This document shows, piece by piece, positions 37,328 to 46,335 of a DNA stretch of 64,000 nt. The notes below the pieces were generated by a model. That model did not search any database. It was given only the letters and a program-made list of their open reading frames with translations, and was not told the DNA's origin. Made by a program: the position numbers and the translations under genes. Origin of the DNA: Lacrimispora sinapis (GTDB lineage Bacteria > Bacillota > Clostridia > Lachnospirales > Lachnospiraceae); NCBI RefSeq assembly GCF_043633585.1, contig NZ_CP141832.1:2480001-2544000 (forward strand), read 5' to 3'. The stretch's first letter is position 1, and each line of letters starts with the position of its first letter.

Positions 37328-40300
37328 TTAGTCCAGATTCCAATCAACATCCTTTACCAACGTATTTATAAAAGCGACTTCATCATCTGTGATACCATAT
37401 TTAGCATACAGAACTTCATCATTCCATTCTTTTGTAAAATCTTGCTGTGGAACATAAGCATATACACGTTTTGGAACATCTTGAGTATTTTTAATTAATA
37501 AAACAAGAAAACGGAAAAATTTAGTTGCCATATATTTTTTCAGATGTTCTGCCTCTTGAATAGAGTTTAAAGTGCTAACAACTAAATATGTTTCAGTACA
37601 CGCTGTTTTCTTATCGGCAATAATAGGTTCGCTAATTACCAAATGTGGATAATCGTCTCCACCAGGGCTTGCTTTGGATACAATTACTTTTACATAATCA
37701 AAGTATTCATCGATTCCTTTAGTAATTTCCTTTATTGATGTATAACCAATCCCACCATTACGGTATATTAATATATTGTAAGTTGAATCAGGCTCCGCAA
37801 TATACTTTGTAAAATTTGTAGCCAAACCAAAAGGTTTTCTTGAACTTACTAATTTATCCATAGTTGGCTCTTGAAATGCTTGTACTTTTCTTAGTATAGT
37901 TATAGCTTTATTAAACCTAATAAATGTTTCTGCGTCTTTTTCTAACAAAGGTCGCTTTAATACGCTTACCACTGTGTTATTTTGATGATTATAAACGGTA
38001 CAGTCATCATGTTTATCTTTAGACCATAGAAAGTAGCAAACACCACCACGGATATTTACATTTGAGAAACAATCAGATGTTTCCAGAAAATCATGGATAA
38101 CATTTAATTGGTCATCATTCAACATATTTTTTCTAAAAGAGTCCAACCCTTTTCCGCCTGAATACCATCTTGCAGGAATAATCATAGATAAATGCTTAGG
38201 GTTAAGTGCCTTAGCCTGTTCGATAAAAAGATTATATATTGGTTTAGCACTATCACCATAACCACCATCACTAATTTGATATGGAGGATTACCTACAATT
38301 GCATCAAACTTCATTTCTTTCTCTCCTTTTATTTTCCAATAGCTTGGTTTTTTTACTCTGTTAGCAAACTGCTTGGGTTTATTTTTCAACATATTAATAA
38401 GATCATCAAAATAGTGTGAATTTATAGGAACATCTTTAAATCCCACTAAAGTACGCCTTGTTATGGATTTTGCCATTGGTGTTTTGCAGATAATAAACAC
38501 ATTCTGCTGAACCGTCTCATTCCAAAGTTTTTCTTCAATTTCAGCAGTCAGTTCATCTTCTGAGTAATTAGCACATTTGCTACGGAAAATGCTATATGTT
38601 ACATAGAGTGGATAAAGACCTGTCTTGGAATTGATTTCAAGTATCTTGGCATCTTTATTGCCGAAAGTATCTTCTGTAACTTTACCATGGTCAATATATC
38701 TTGGCTCCTCTATGGGCTCATTGTATTCCTTATCGTAGAAATTATAGCCACCAAGACAATCTCCCATATGCATATTTACAACCCTCCATGGTGTTAAGAC
38801 AGTCTCTTTATCCGGATTTTTAAAGCAAGAGAAAAGCTGTGCTATCTTTTGTACACGTTCTGTTGGAGATAGTTCATCGGCACTTTTTACAGCATTACGA
38901 ATATTTCTTCCTGCAGCTACAAAGATTTCAGGATCATAATATTTGATAAAATCTTTAAACATTTCTTTTGTTACACCTTTTGGCATAAACTCTTCCCAGG
39001 AAGAATCATCTACTATGTCAACCAGCTTTTCTATAGTAATATCTTCATAAAAATTTATGTCTGCACCATAAATCAGCAAAGGCATACGGATAGAAATACC
39101 ACGGAGAATAGAACGTGCATTTGCAGCTTGTTTGTTTTTCTCAGCTATTTCTTTAAATTTTTCTTCCTCTTCTGGAGTACGCTCTCTTTTTGGTTTTTTC
39201 TCAATTCGTTTAATTTCTTCGTATTCTTCATCTGTAAAGCCTTGACGATTAATTTCGATATCTTTAGATTTAGGGGCTGCTTTTGATGCACCTACAATAC
39301 CTTTTAGTTTCTTGAATTTTTCTAAATCGATATTATCAAGTTTTAGTAATTCATCATTATATAGATTATTATCATCAAATCCATTCTTAACTGCACGTTC
39401 AGCATAGGCACGTTTTAGTTGCTGCAACAACCTATTTGTGTTGTATTTTTTCATAGCAGTTCCATCAACAGCAATAACAGGGCAATAATTTAAGAATTCC
39501 CCCATTATGCGTCTGTCAGATTCATCTGCTTTTCCTGCCTTAGTAGATATTGCAACCGATTCAGCAACCATCTTTAGTGTTCTATCTGGTGCAAAATCGA
39601 ATACATAACAATAACGTTTGATTTTCCCATTTTTATTACAAGGTGATTGAACACGAAATATTGTTTGCAGGTAATTGGCAGCAGAAGTAGAGAATGAACC
39701 TGAAAGCATAAATACAGCTGTCCATTCCGGCACAGTAACTCCTGTGGTTAATTTACCGCAGGAAAGTGTTATAGTATAACCATCTTCTCCTGCACTATTA
39801 ATGGCATCTCGGACCTTTTTTAAAGCATCTTCAGATTTTTCTTCTTCGTCACCATCTCCTGCAACATTAACAATTTCAAAAACCCCATTACCGAAAACGG
39901 GATGTTTTCTCATCATCTTACTCAAAGCTCTTGCTTCCTTTACACCTGGAACCATCCACAGTGAGTGCTTAAATAAAGAGCGATATTCTTCCGTAGAGTA
40001 AGGGTACTGACTATCCTTATCATCTTTGGTAATCAGATTAAGAAAACTCCACACATCTTCTGCGTGAAAGAAATCCCCCACTTTTACTCCTACTGGGAGA
40101 GGTTTACGGTCAATCTTCATGTCCCCTGTCCAAACACAAAAAAATTCACGGAAATTAAATGCTTTATCTTCCAACTCAACATAACGATTATCTGCTATGA
40201 TTTTTCCTAGGTCATATGTAAAAATTCTTAATTCTGGCAATTCATCATAAGGGTTTGAATCTCCAAAATGCAAACTATCCCATTCACGCTTGCGGCTTTG

Positions 40301-41326
40301 CTCCATAACATAATCCCAAGTATATATGTTATCATCATAATCACGCAGAATATTAAACGGGGTACCAGAAAGAGCAAGGAATTTTGTTTCATATCCACTA
40401 TCTTCTTTGACAATATTCTTTATCACAGTATCTCCTAATGCCGTAGTTGTACCTTCGTGGGCTTCATCAACTATGACAAAATCCCAAATAGTATCAAATA
40501 CATCATCATTTTTTTCGTATTTACCACCTACTCTCTTGGATTCCCTTAAATCCTGAATAGAGGCAAAGTATACAAAATTCTTATTGGATTTCAGCAATTG
40601 GTCAACGGTATATCCGCTGCTTTTTGAACCATAAATATAATCATTCATTCCGTGAAATATTTTACCAAAATCTTCAAACCAACCGATATCGACAACAGGT
40701 CTGTGTGTAATAATAATAGTTTTATTAAACTTTGATTTTCGAACTACTTCAAGGGCGCATAATGTCTTACCAAAACGCATTTTTGCATTCCATAACATCC
40801 TGTTGCCATTTTTAAATTGCTTTAATGTCTTCTCAATAGCTGCTTCCTGCTCTGGTCTGAACACAATGGGTGTGAAAGTATCCGATGTGGCATTAGAAAG
40901 ATTGTACTGTCCTTTTTTCACAGCCTCTATCGCTTTAATTGCGGTTTTAATATCCACTTTAAACCATTCACGACTTGTAGAGTTTTTTAGCTGCTTTTTC
41001 TTGATGCCGGAGTTTTCCAACACTCTATGTACATGGTGGTCTCTGAATGCCCTTAGAACAGGCATTCCTTTTTCATCCTTTATAGTACGAACAGCAAGTT
41101 CTGTATGTAAAAGCTCAAATGAAATACCTGCTGTATTGGTGTATTCCTTAATACGAGTTTTTGCAGCTTGGTTTAATGCTTTACAATTTGGAGGAAGGTT
41201 ATCAATAGATTCCTCTGTTTGAATAGTAGTGTCGCCTATTTTTAGTAATCCCTTATGGGTTTCATCCCTTATTTCAAAGATATATATTAGCTTATATTCA
41301 AAAGATGGTGTAAATAAACTATCCAT
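37328..41326 (-). CDS. GIY-YIG-like, helicase and Eco57I-type methylase fusion
   Basis: A 1,332-residue protein with three parts. Residues 10-150 resemble a T5orf172/GIY-YIG nuclease: KLIYIFEIRD...GLLKIGDTTI and a later SREWFKV. Residues 160-650 are a superfamily 2 helicase: MRFGKTLCALEVV near 185, VIVDEAHEG, LSGTPF and a C-terminal domain with LQTIFRVQSP. Residues about 900-1332 are an N6-adenine methylase of Eco57I type with FDAIVGNPPYQ near 1012 and a target-recognition-like end. One chain could recognise, methylate, translocate and cut. Its start shares one base with the stop of the next upstream gene (TGATG). Confidence 0.78.
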   Translation of the reverse strand: MDSLFTPSFEYKLIYIFEIRDETHKGLLKIGDTTIQTEESIDNLPPNCKALNQAAKTRIKEYTNTAGISFELLHTELAVRTIKDEKGMPVLRAFRDHHVHRVLENSGIKKKQLKNSTSREWFKVDIKTAIKAIEAVKKGQYNLSNATSDTFTPIVFRPEQEAAIEKTLKQFKNGNRMLWNAKMRFGKTLCALEVVRKSKFNKTIIITHRPVVDIGWFEDFGKIFHGMNDYIYGSKSSGYTVDQLLKSNKNFVYFASIQDLRESKRVGGKYEKNDDVFDTIWDFVIVDEAHEGTTTALGDTVIKNIVKEDSGYETKFLALSGTPFNILRDYDDNIYTWDYVMEQSRKREWDSLHFGDSNPYDELPELRIFTYDLGKIIADNRYVELEDKAFNFREFFCVWTGDMKIDRKPLPVGVKVGDFFHAEDVWSFLNLITKDDKDSQYPYSTEEYRSLFKHSLWMVPGVKEARALSKMMRKHPVFGNGVFEIVNVAGDGDEEEKSEDALKKVRDAINSAGEDGYTITLSCGKLTTGVTVPEWTAVFMLSGSFSTSAANYLQTIFRVQSPCNKNGKIKRYCYVFDFAPDRTLKMVAESVAISTKAGKADESDRRIMGEFLNYCPVIAVDGTAMKKYNTNRLLQQLKRAYAERAVKNGFDDNNLYNDELLKLDNIDLEKFKKLKGIVGASKAAPKSKDIEINRQGFTDEEYEEIKRIEKKPKRERTPEEEEKFKEIAEKNKQAANARSILRGISIRMPLLIYGADINFYEDITIEKLVDIVDDSSWEEFMPKGVTKEMFKDFIKYYDPEIFVAAGRNIRNAVKSADELSPTERVQKIAQLFSCFKNPDKETVLTPWRVVNMHMGDCLGGYNFYDKEYNEPIEEPRYIDHGKVTEDTFGNKDAKILEINSKTGLYPLYVTYSIFRSKCANYSEDELTAEIEEKLWNETVQQNVFIICKTPMAKSITRRTLVGFKDVPINSHYFDDLINMLKNKPKQFANRVKKPSYWKIKGEKEMKFDAIVGNPPYQISDGGYGDSAKPIYNLFIEQAKALNPKHLSMIIPARWYSGGKGLDSFRKNMLNDDQLNVIHDFLETSDCFSNVNIRGGVCYFLWSKDKHDDCTVYNHQNNTVVSVLKRPLLEKDAETFIRFNKAITILRKVQAFQEPTMDKLVSSRKPFGLATNFTKYIAEPDSTYNILIYRNGGIGYTSIKEITKGIDEYFDYVKVIVSKASPGGDDYPHLVISEPIIADKKTACTETYLVVSTLNSIQEAEHLKKYMATKFFRFLVLLIKNTQDVPKRVYAYVPQQDFTKEWNDEVLYAKYGITDDEVAFINTLVKDVDWNLD

Positions 41327-42279
41327 CAGTTCGCACCCCCTACTAAAGATCTATATTCAACGATAACCTTTGATCGCCAGTCTTTAATTCTACAATATTT
41401 AGGTTCTTTGCCACTGTGAAGATTTTCAAAGCTATCAAATAATGATAATTGTCTATACCAGCCTCGCATATCACATAACGGAACTGTAAATGTAATGCCA
41501 TCCATCTGCCACAAATTCCAAGATATAATGGTGGCAATTCGCTTCAATTCTTTTATTTCTGGTTCTCGACCGAATTTGAATTTCTTATTTTCAATGTATG
41601 TATATAAAAGATTTTCACGAGCTAAAAGCAAGTTATCGCCTTGATATTCATACCCATATATACTTTGAAAGGCTCGTTCAGCCCATTTTTTCCATTCATC
41701 TTCATTGTCAACATTTTCGTTTACTACACGCATTTTGCGGTCTAGGAGGCCTATACGGGATTGCAATTCAATCTTTTCTCCAGTAACGGTATCATATCGA
41801 CTGACCAGATATGGTGCCTCTCCACAGGAGATTTCCATTCTTCTGGCATCAATATAATCTCGCCACGTGCGTCCCTTTTCATTTGGAAAGATAATCTTTT
41901 CATTTATTGGTTCCCATGATTTATTTTTTTGAATATTAAAAACATCTTTTCTGCCAAACCATTGTTCATCAAAGAGGTTGTTTTGTTCATTGCATATCCA
42001 TGAAGGCGTAAAGACTTCAGCCTTTTCTCTTGTTCTAACACTCTTTTTCTTGTAACTCTTAGTTGTTCTAGGTTGTATCAGTTTTTTCTTAGGGTTTGTA
42101 ATTAGATGTGCCTTAATTTCACATTCGGCCTTATACATATCGCCAAATTTTGAATAATCATTTGTAGCCCATATTATATTTTGATTTGTAGTTCTATCTT
42201 TCAGGAGAATATTGAGCAATGATTGATCATAATCCTGAATATCTTCCTCATTGATATCCATAATTGCATATATATGCAT
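41326..42279 (-). CDS. Companion protein of the restriction fusion, VFTPSW motif
   Basis: About 317 residues from the ATG at 42279, which has AAAGGAGGG eight bases upstream; the frame runs further to 42372 but without support. It contains KAEVFTPSWICNEQNNLFDE, a motif that starts the AdoMet-binding part of several type I/IIG methylases, and later GYEYQGDNLLLARENLL and a Trp-rich end. It has no NPPY of its own, so it may complete the methylase of the downstream fusion protein or serve as a specificity subunit. Homologues are often annotated as restriction subunit M. Confidence 0.65.
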   Translation of the reverse strand: MHIYAIMDINEEDIQDYDQSLLNILLKDRTTNQNIIWATNDYSKFGDMYKAECEIKAHLITNPKKKLIQPRTTKSYKKKSVRTREKAEVFTPSWICNEQNNLFDEQWFGRKDVFNIQKNKSWEPINEKIIFPNEKGRTWRDYIDARRMEISCGEAPYLVSRYDTVTGEKIELQSRIGLLDRKMRVVNENVDNEDEWKKWAERAFQSIYGYEYQGDNLLLARENLLYTYIENKKFKFGREPEIKELKRIATIISWNLWQMDGITFTVPLCDMRGWYRQLSLFDSFENLHSGKEPKYCRIKDWRSKVIVEYRSLVGGAN

Positions 42280-42322
42280 TCTATCCCTCCTTTGGTGCAA
42301 TTTATAATCAGCCAAATAGAAA

Positions 42323-42538
42323 TTACTTTTTATCTTCATCAGAAACAAACTCCAATATATCGTCCACACCACAATTTAATGTTCTACATATACTTTCTAT
42401 AGTTTCCAGTGAAACATATCCGTTTCTTTTAAGTCGAGTAATAATATTAGCGGAAAAGCCAGCTTGTTTCTGTAAATCCGCATTTGTCATTTCTTTTTCT
42501 ATTAACAAATGAAACAGCTTCTTATAGCATACTGCCAT
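42323..42538 (-). CDS. XRE-family regulator of the second restriction locus
   Basis: 71 residues; a Cro/CI-like domain (NADLQKQAGFSANIITRLKR) ending LNCGVDDILEFVSDED. It is clearly related to the XRE protein at 20,205-20,414 (YKKLFHLLIEKEMT against YKKLWKLLIDRDMK). AAGGAGG precedes the ATG. It heads the operon of the helicase-methylase fusion and probably controls it. Confidence 0.87.
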   Translation of the reverse strand: MAVCYKKLFHLLIEKEMTNADLQKQAGFSANIITRLKRNGYVSLETIESICRTLNCGVDDILEFVSDEDKK

Positions 42539-42584
42539 CTGTTTAGCCTCCTTGCAGTTTCAATTAGTAACTCTATTAAGTATA

Positions 42585-42598
42585 TCACGCAAACGTGA
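42585..42598. promoter_or_regulatory. Candidate operator of the XRE regulator
   Basis: TCACG-CAAA-CGTGA is a 14-bp inverted repeat about 50 bases upstream of the XRE start, comparable in length and place to the palindrome before the related gene at 20.2 kb. Confidence 0.45.
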
Positions 42599-42742
42599 AT
42601 TTTTCAATTTACCAACATCTCTTCTTTAAATCAAAATACACATACATTATTCCATCCATCCTATCTCCTCAACCCTACTAATTTATCTATTCTGTCCACT
42701 CAACCCTACCTAATTTTAGGCTCAAATTTTGCATAAAAATAA

Positions 42743-42778
42743 ACCCTTGATATGTTCCCGCAGACACACATCAAGGGT
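42743..42778 (-). terminator. Terminator of rlmD
   Basis: Reverse-strand ACCCTTGA pairs with TCAAGGGT, closing a loop with an additional weak stem, and is followed by TTATTTTTATG. Confidence 0.65.
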
Positions 42779-42843
42779 ATAAGTCGAGTGGACAGATTTA
42801 CTTTTATTTTATGAAACCCAGTATTCTCAAGGCTTTCCGGACT

Positions 42844-44340
42844 TTATTTTTTAGACATCAAACAAATGGTCTCAACATGCCCAGTCGCCGGAAACAAATC
42901 CACTCCCCACCCTTTCTTCGCCTCATACCCCATCTTCCTAAAATACTCCAAATCCCTGGCAAGTGTTTCTGGCCCGCAGGAAACATACACAACCTTCTCC
43001 GGTTTAAGTTTTGCAACCGATTCAATAAATTCCTCTGTACTTCCGCTTCTCGGCGGATCCATGAATACCACGTCAGCATGTTCTCCGTTTTCCGCCATAT
43101 TTACCATAAATTTCCCTGCATCATTGCAGAAGAACCTTGCATTCTTAACCCCATTTATTTTTGCATTTTCCACGGCATCCCGTACAGCATCCCGGTTCAG
43201 TTCTACTCCGATAACTTCTTTTGCATGGCTGCTGGCAACAATTCCAATGGTACCGATCCCGCAATAAGCATCGATCACCCGCTCTTTTCCTGTAAGCCCT
43301 GCTGCTTTAATGGCCAATTGATAAAGAACTTCCGTTTGAACCGGATTTACCTGATAAAAAGAATTGGAAGATATCCGGAAACGGCAGCCGCATAAAACAT
43401 CTTCAATAAATCCTTTTCCAAACAGTACATGCTCTTTGTCTCCCAGAACCATGCTGGTATCCCGGTTATTGACATTCTGAATCACTGTAGTTATTTCGGG
43501 ATGCTTTTCTCTTAATGCTTTAACAAAATTATTTTTTGATGGAAATACTGGTGATGCAGTAACCAGAACTACCATAATTTCTCCGGTAGCAAACCCACGG
43601 CGGATCAAAACATGACGAAGCAATCCATAACCTGTGTCTTCCTTATAGGTACGAATTTTAAACGATTTCAGCATACCTCTTATGGTACCGATAATCTCAT
43701 CTGACTTTTGATCCTCGATCATACATTTTTCTACCGGAACAACCCGATGGGAGTTGGCTTCATAAACGCCGGAAATGGGAGTTCCCTTCTCATAGTCAAA
43801 CACAGCATGCACCTTATTGCGGTAATAATAAGGATTCTTCATTCCAATGATTGGTTCGATATGGCAATAAGGCTTCAGCAAAATTTCCAACTGTTTTTGT
43901 TTCTGCTCAAGCTGTTTTTCATATGGCATATCCAAAAGCTGACACCCTCCACACTTTTGGAAAACCGGACACATGGATGAGCCTCTCCCTGAGTTACGTC
44001 CTTTCCCATAGGATCTGTCTTTATCTTTGTAATCCCTGTTCTGTTCCTTATTTCTATTCTTACTGTAATCTTTGGAATGATCCTTATAGCGTTCCGTATC
44101 CCTCTCTTTAGAGCTCTCCCTGCCCTTATCCCGATTCCAGTCTCCACTCTTTTCCCACTTCTTTTCTCCGGCCTTCCCCCTATTTTTTTCCTCCCCCTTC
44201 CCCCGCTTCTTTTCTACTCCCTTATCCCATTTCTTCTCCCCACCTTTACTCTTATCCTTACGCTTCTCCAGCTCCAATTCCTTGTCCTTCCCCATTCCCT
44301 GCTTACGAAACTGTTCCCTCTTTAACCTGTTATCTATCAT
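42844..44340 (-). CDS. rlmD: 23S rRNA (uracil-C5)-methyltransferase RlmD/RumA with basic N-terminal extension
   Basis: A 498-residue protein. Residues 123-498 are a complete RlmD/RumA-type enzyme: [4Fe-4S] cysteines C124-x5-C130-x2-C133 with a fourth near 159, AdoMet motif VIDAYCGIGTIGI, FMDPPRSG and the catalytic VYVSCGPETLARD, ending DLFPATGHVETICLMSKK. Family members methylate U1939 or U747 in 23S rRNA. Residues 1-122 are an unusual Lys/Arg/Glu/Gly-rich low-complexity extension that no typical RlmD has; it may bind RNA. The 3' end appears to be the integration target of the accessory segments to the left. No strong ribosome site precedes the ATG. Confidence 0.9.
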   Translation of the reverse strand: MIDNRLKREQFRKQGMGKDKELELEKRKDKSKGGEKKWDKGVEKKRGKGEEKNRGKAGEKKWEKSGDWNRDKGRESSKERDTERYKDHSKDYSKNRNKEQNRDYKDKDRSYGKGRNSGRGSSMCPVFQKCGGCQLLDMPYEKQLEQKQKQLEILLKPYCHIEPIIGMKNPYYYRNKVHAVFDYEKGTPISGVYEANSHRVVPVEKCMIEDQKSDEIIGTIRGMLKSFKIRTYKEDTGYGLLRHVLIRRGFATGEIMVVLVTASPVFPSKNNFVKALREKHPEITTVIQNVNNRDTSMVLGDKEHVLFGKGFIEDVLCGCRFRISSNSFYQVNPVQTEVLYQLAIKAAGLTGKERVIDAYCGIGTIGIVASSHAKEVIGVELNRDAVRDAVENAKINGVKNARFFCNDAGKFMVNMAENGEHADVVFMDPPRSGSTEEFIESVAKLKPEKVVYVSCGPETLARDLEYFRKMGYEAKKGWGVDLFPATGHVETICLMSKK

Positions 44341-44375
44341 AAATAACTTCCACCTTTTCTCTTATCATTCTGAAC

Positions 44376-44431
44376 AAAATAAAATCCCGGCTTTTCAGCA
44401 AAATCAGGTTTGTTCCTGATCTTACGCCGGG
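44376..44431 (-). terminator. Nested hairpin in the rlmD leader
   Basis: Reverse-strand CCCGGCG...GCCGGG (44,431-44,386) encloses a second stem ATCAGG/CCTGAT and is followed by ATTTTATTTTGTT. It lies between a TATAAT hexamer (44,464-44,459) and the rlmD start 36 bases further. No gene on this strand precedes it, so it is either an attenuator of rlmD or a terminator of an unseen short transcript. Confidence 0.45.
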
Positions 44432-44516
44432 CATTGATCTGTTCCTGTATCTATGACTATTATAATACAATCTTTCCCATAAAACCATCAAAATCCGCTT
44501 GTCTGCGGAAAAAAGC

Positions 44517-44544
44517 TTGCATTTTTCCTTCCCGCAGATATAAT
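44517..44544 (+). promoter_or_regulatory. Promoter of the PrdX-like gene
   Basis: TTGCAT (44,517-44,522), 16-bp spacer, TATAAT (44,539-44,544), about 33 bases before the start codon. Confidence 0.6.
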
Positions 44545-44576
44545 AAATGCTAAAAGACAAAAGGAAGTGTGACATT

Positions 44577-45158
44577 ATGGCTGATCTTTGTGAACCATTT
44601 TTCCCCGACAAGACCATTTACAATGGGCGGCCTTCCGATTTGACCGGACGGCTGGACAAAGAAATAAGAGCTTATGACCGGTTGGACCGGCTGGGAATCC
44701 ATTATCAGCGGCTGGATCATTCTGCGCTCCCTACGATCGAGTCCTGCCGGGAGGTGGATATCCTCTTACAAACCGAGGTTTGTAAAAATCTATTTCTCTG
44801 CAATGCGCAAAGAACCGATTTCTACCTGCTCCTGCTGCCTGGCGCTAAAAAATTCCGGACGGCTGTTCTTTCCAAGCAGATTGGTTCTGCAAGACTTACC
44901 TTTGCGGAACCGGAATTCATGGAAAAGTTTCTGGACATTACCCCTGGCTCCGTATCTGTCATGGGACTTATGAATGACAAAGACCACCGCGTCCGATTAC
45001 TGATCGACCGGGAGGTGCTGTCTCAGGAATATTTTGCCTGTCATCCCTGCATCAACACTTCAAGTCTGAAGTTTAAGACTTCGGATCTTTTAAACAAATT
45101 TTTACCAGCCATTGATCATGATTTTACATTGGTGGATTTGCCTTATGCTCCCACATAA
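44577..45158 (+). CDS. PrdX/YbaK-type aminoacyl-tRNA editing protein
   Basis: About 193 residues from the ATG at 44577 (AGGAAGTG upstream). The pattern matches the prolyl-tRNA-synthetase-associated editing domain: YQRLDHSALPTIESC near residue 40, a central KNLFLCN, LLLLPGAKKF and GSVSVMGLMND. Such free-standing proteins (ProXp-ala, PrdX) hydrolyse mischarged Ala-tRNA-Pro or related species in the cytoplasm. Transcribed away from rlmD. Confidence 0.8.
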   Translation: MADLCEPFFPDKTIYNGRPSDLTGRLDKEIRAYDRLDRLGIHYQRLDHSALPTIESCREVDILLQTEVCKNLFLCNAQRTDFYLLLLPGAKKFRTAVLSKQIGSARLTFAEPEFMEKFLDITPGSVSVMGLMNDKDHRVRLLIDREVLSQEYFACHPCINTSSLKFKTSDLLNKFLPAIDHDFTLVDLPYAPT

Positions 45159-45196
45159 TACGTATTTCAATTTCATTATAAACTGAAAAATGCAAA

Positions 45197-45244
45197 ATAA
45201 GCAAAACAAGTCAGGTCTGTTCTCTCTGTCTCATTTTGCTTATT
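45197..45244. terminator. Bidirectional terminator between convergent genes
   Basis: AATAAGCAAAA pairs with TTTTGCTTATT (11 bp) between the ends of the PrdX-like gene (plus) and the GGDEF gene (minus); AT-rich tracts follow on both sides. Confidence 0.6.
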
Positions 45245-45264
45245 CTTATTGGTCCCCTTATCCC

Positions 45265-46164
45265 TCAAGTCATAATCCAGGGGTCATTATGAAGGAATGC
45301 AATCCGGTTTTTACCGGAAGTCTTTGCGCGATACATGGCTCTGTCCGCTTGGGAAAATAGTTCCTGATAATCGTCTCTGTGCATTCCGGTACAGGTTACA
45401 ATACCAATGCTGGCCGATAAACGCCCTTCCTCCTCGGGCACAATCCGCTCTACCTGTTCCAGAAAATCTTTTGCACGCTGATGGACATCGGAGGTTGACG
45501 TAAACACCACAAATTCGTCGCCTCCTACCCTTCCGATCAGATCCGGTTCTGGAAACAGCTGACAGAGTACCGCTCCTATCTGCTCCAGGATACGGTCTCC
45601 TGCCGGGTGCCCAAAACTATCATTGATTTCCTTAAAATTGTCGATATCAATCATACACAGCCAGCCTTTTTTTCCGCCCTTCATTTTTTTCTCTACCCGG
45701 TATTCAAAAGCGGTTTTATTGTAAACACCCGTCAGTCCGTCCTTGGTGGACTGAAGCATAAGCTGCTCTTCTCTTTTCTTTAATTTACTGATGTCCTGCA
45801 GCTTTCCCATAAGGCTCACTGGCTGTTTCCCATCCTCCCCCCATTTTGCACAAAGCTTACAGCAGCACCAGTGGTATGGCTCTCCCATTTTTCCGAGACA
45901 TATTTCAAAAGACTGAATTTCCCCGGCCTTGGGAGCATTGTCCCTGTGTTTTACAAAAAAATGCTCCAATGCCTCTAAGTCCAGCTGTCCCCTTGCATTG
46001 GAAGACAGCTGCATTTGTCCGTCCGGATAGGAATATTCAAATAGCACTGTATCCGCAAAAAGACCTATATTTCTATACAAATGATCCGCTTCACTGTAAT
46101 GGACGGCCCGAAACCCATTTGCGGCGCTCCGCCCATTGAATCCCTTTCCTGAACTTTCAATCAT
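45265..46164 (-). CDS. GGDEF-domain diguanylate cyclase with PAS-like N-terminus
   Basis: 299 residues. Residues 1-135 look like a PAS sensor, ending in the typical LMGKLQDISKLKKREEQL linker helix. Residues 138-299 form a GGDEF domain: DGLTGVYNKTAFE, CMIDIDNFKEINDSFGHPAGD and GRVGGDEFVVF. The active site is intact, so c-di-GMP synthesis is likely. The product-inhibition site RxxD is replaced by PEPD. No membrane segment is present. GGGGGACG precedes the ATG. Confidence 0.88.
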   Translation of the reverse strand: MIESSGKGFNGRSAANGFRAVHYSEADHLYRNIGLFADTVLFEYSYPDGQMQLSSNARGQLDLEALEHFFVKHRDNAPKAGEIQSFEICLGKMGEPYHWCCCKLCAKWGEDGKQPVSLMGKLQDISKLKKREEQLMLQSTKDGLTGVYNKTAFEYRVEKKMKGGKKGWLCMIDIDNFKEINDSFGHPAGDRILEQIGAVLCQLFPEPDLIGRVGGDEFVVFTSTSDVHQRAKDFLEQVERIVPEEEGRLSASIGIVTCTGMHRDDYQELFSQADRAMYRAKTSGKNRIAFLHNDPWIMT

Positions 46165-46273
46165 GATTCGTCCCCCTGTACCTGGTAGAATACCTCATTA
46201 TGCATCTTTTTCACTCATATATGATACATGATAACGCTTTTTACACGTATATGCAACTTGTTTTTCTCTCATT

Positions 46274-46294
46274 ATTACGCATATAATACGTAAT
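46274..46294. promoter_or_regulatory. Inverted repeat overlapping a TATAAT box
   Basis: ATTACG-CATATAATA-CGTAAT lies about 42 bases before the XRE gene at 46,336 and contains TATAAT in its centre. It is a plausible autoregulatory operator. Confidence 0.4.
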
Positions 46295-46335
46295 GTTTGT
46301 ATAAAATATCCTTTATTATTAACCAAGAGGTGAGA

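Noticed and set aside
42866..43267. Plus-strand frames opposite rlmD
   Set aside because: Shadows of the rlmD codons; no ribosome sites, while the reverse strand encodes a complete enzyme.
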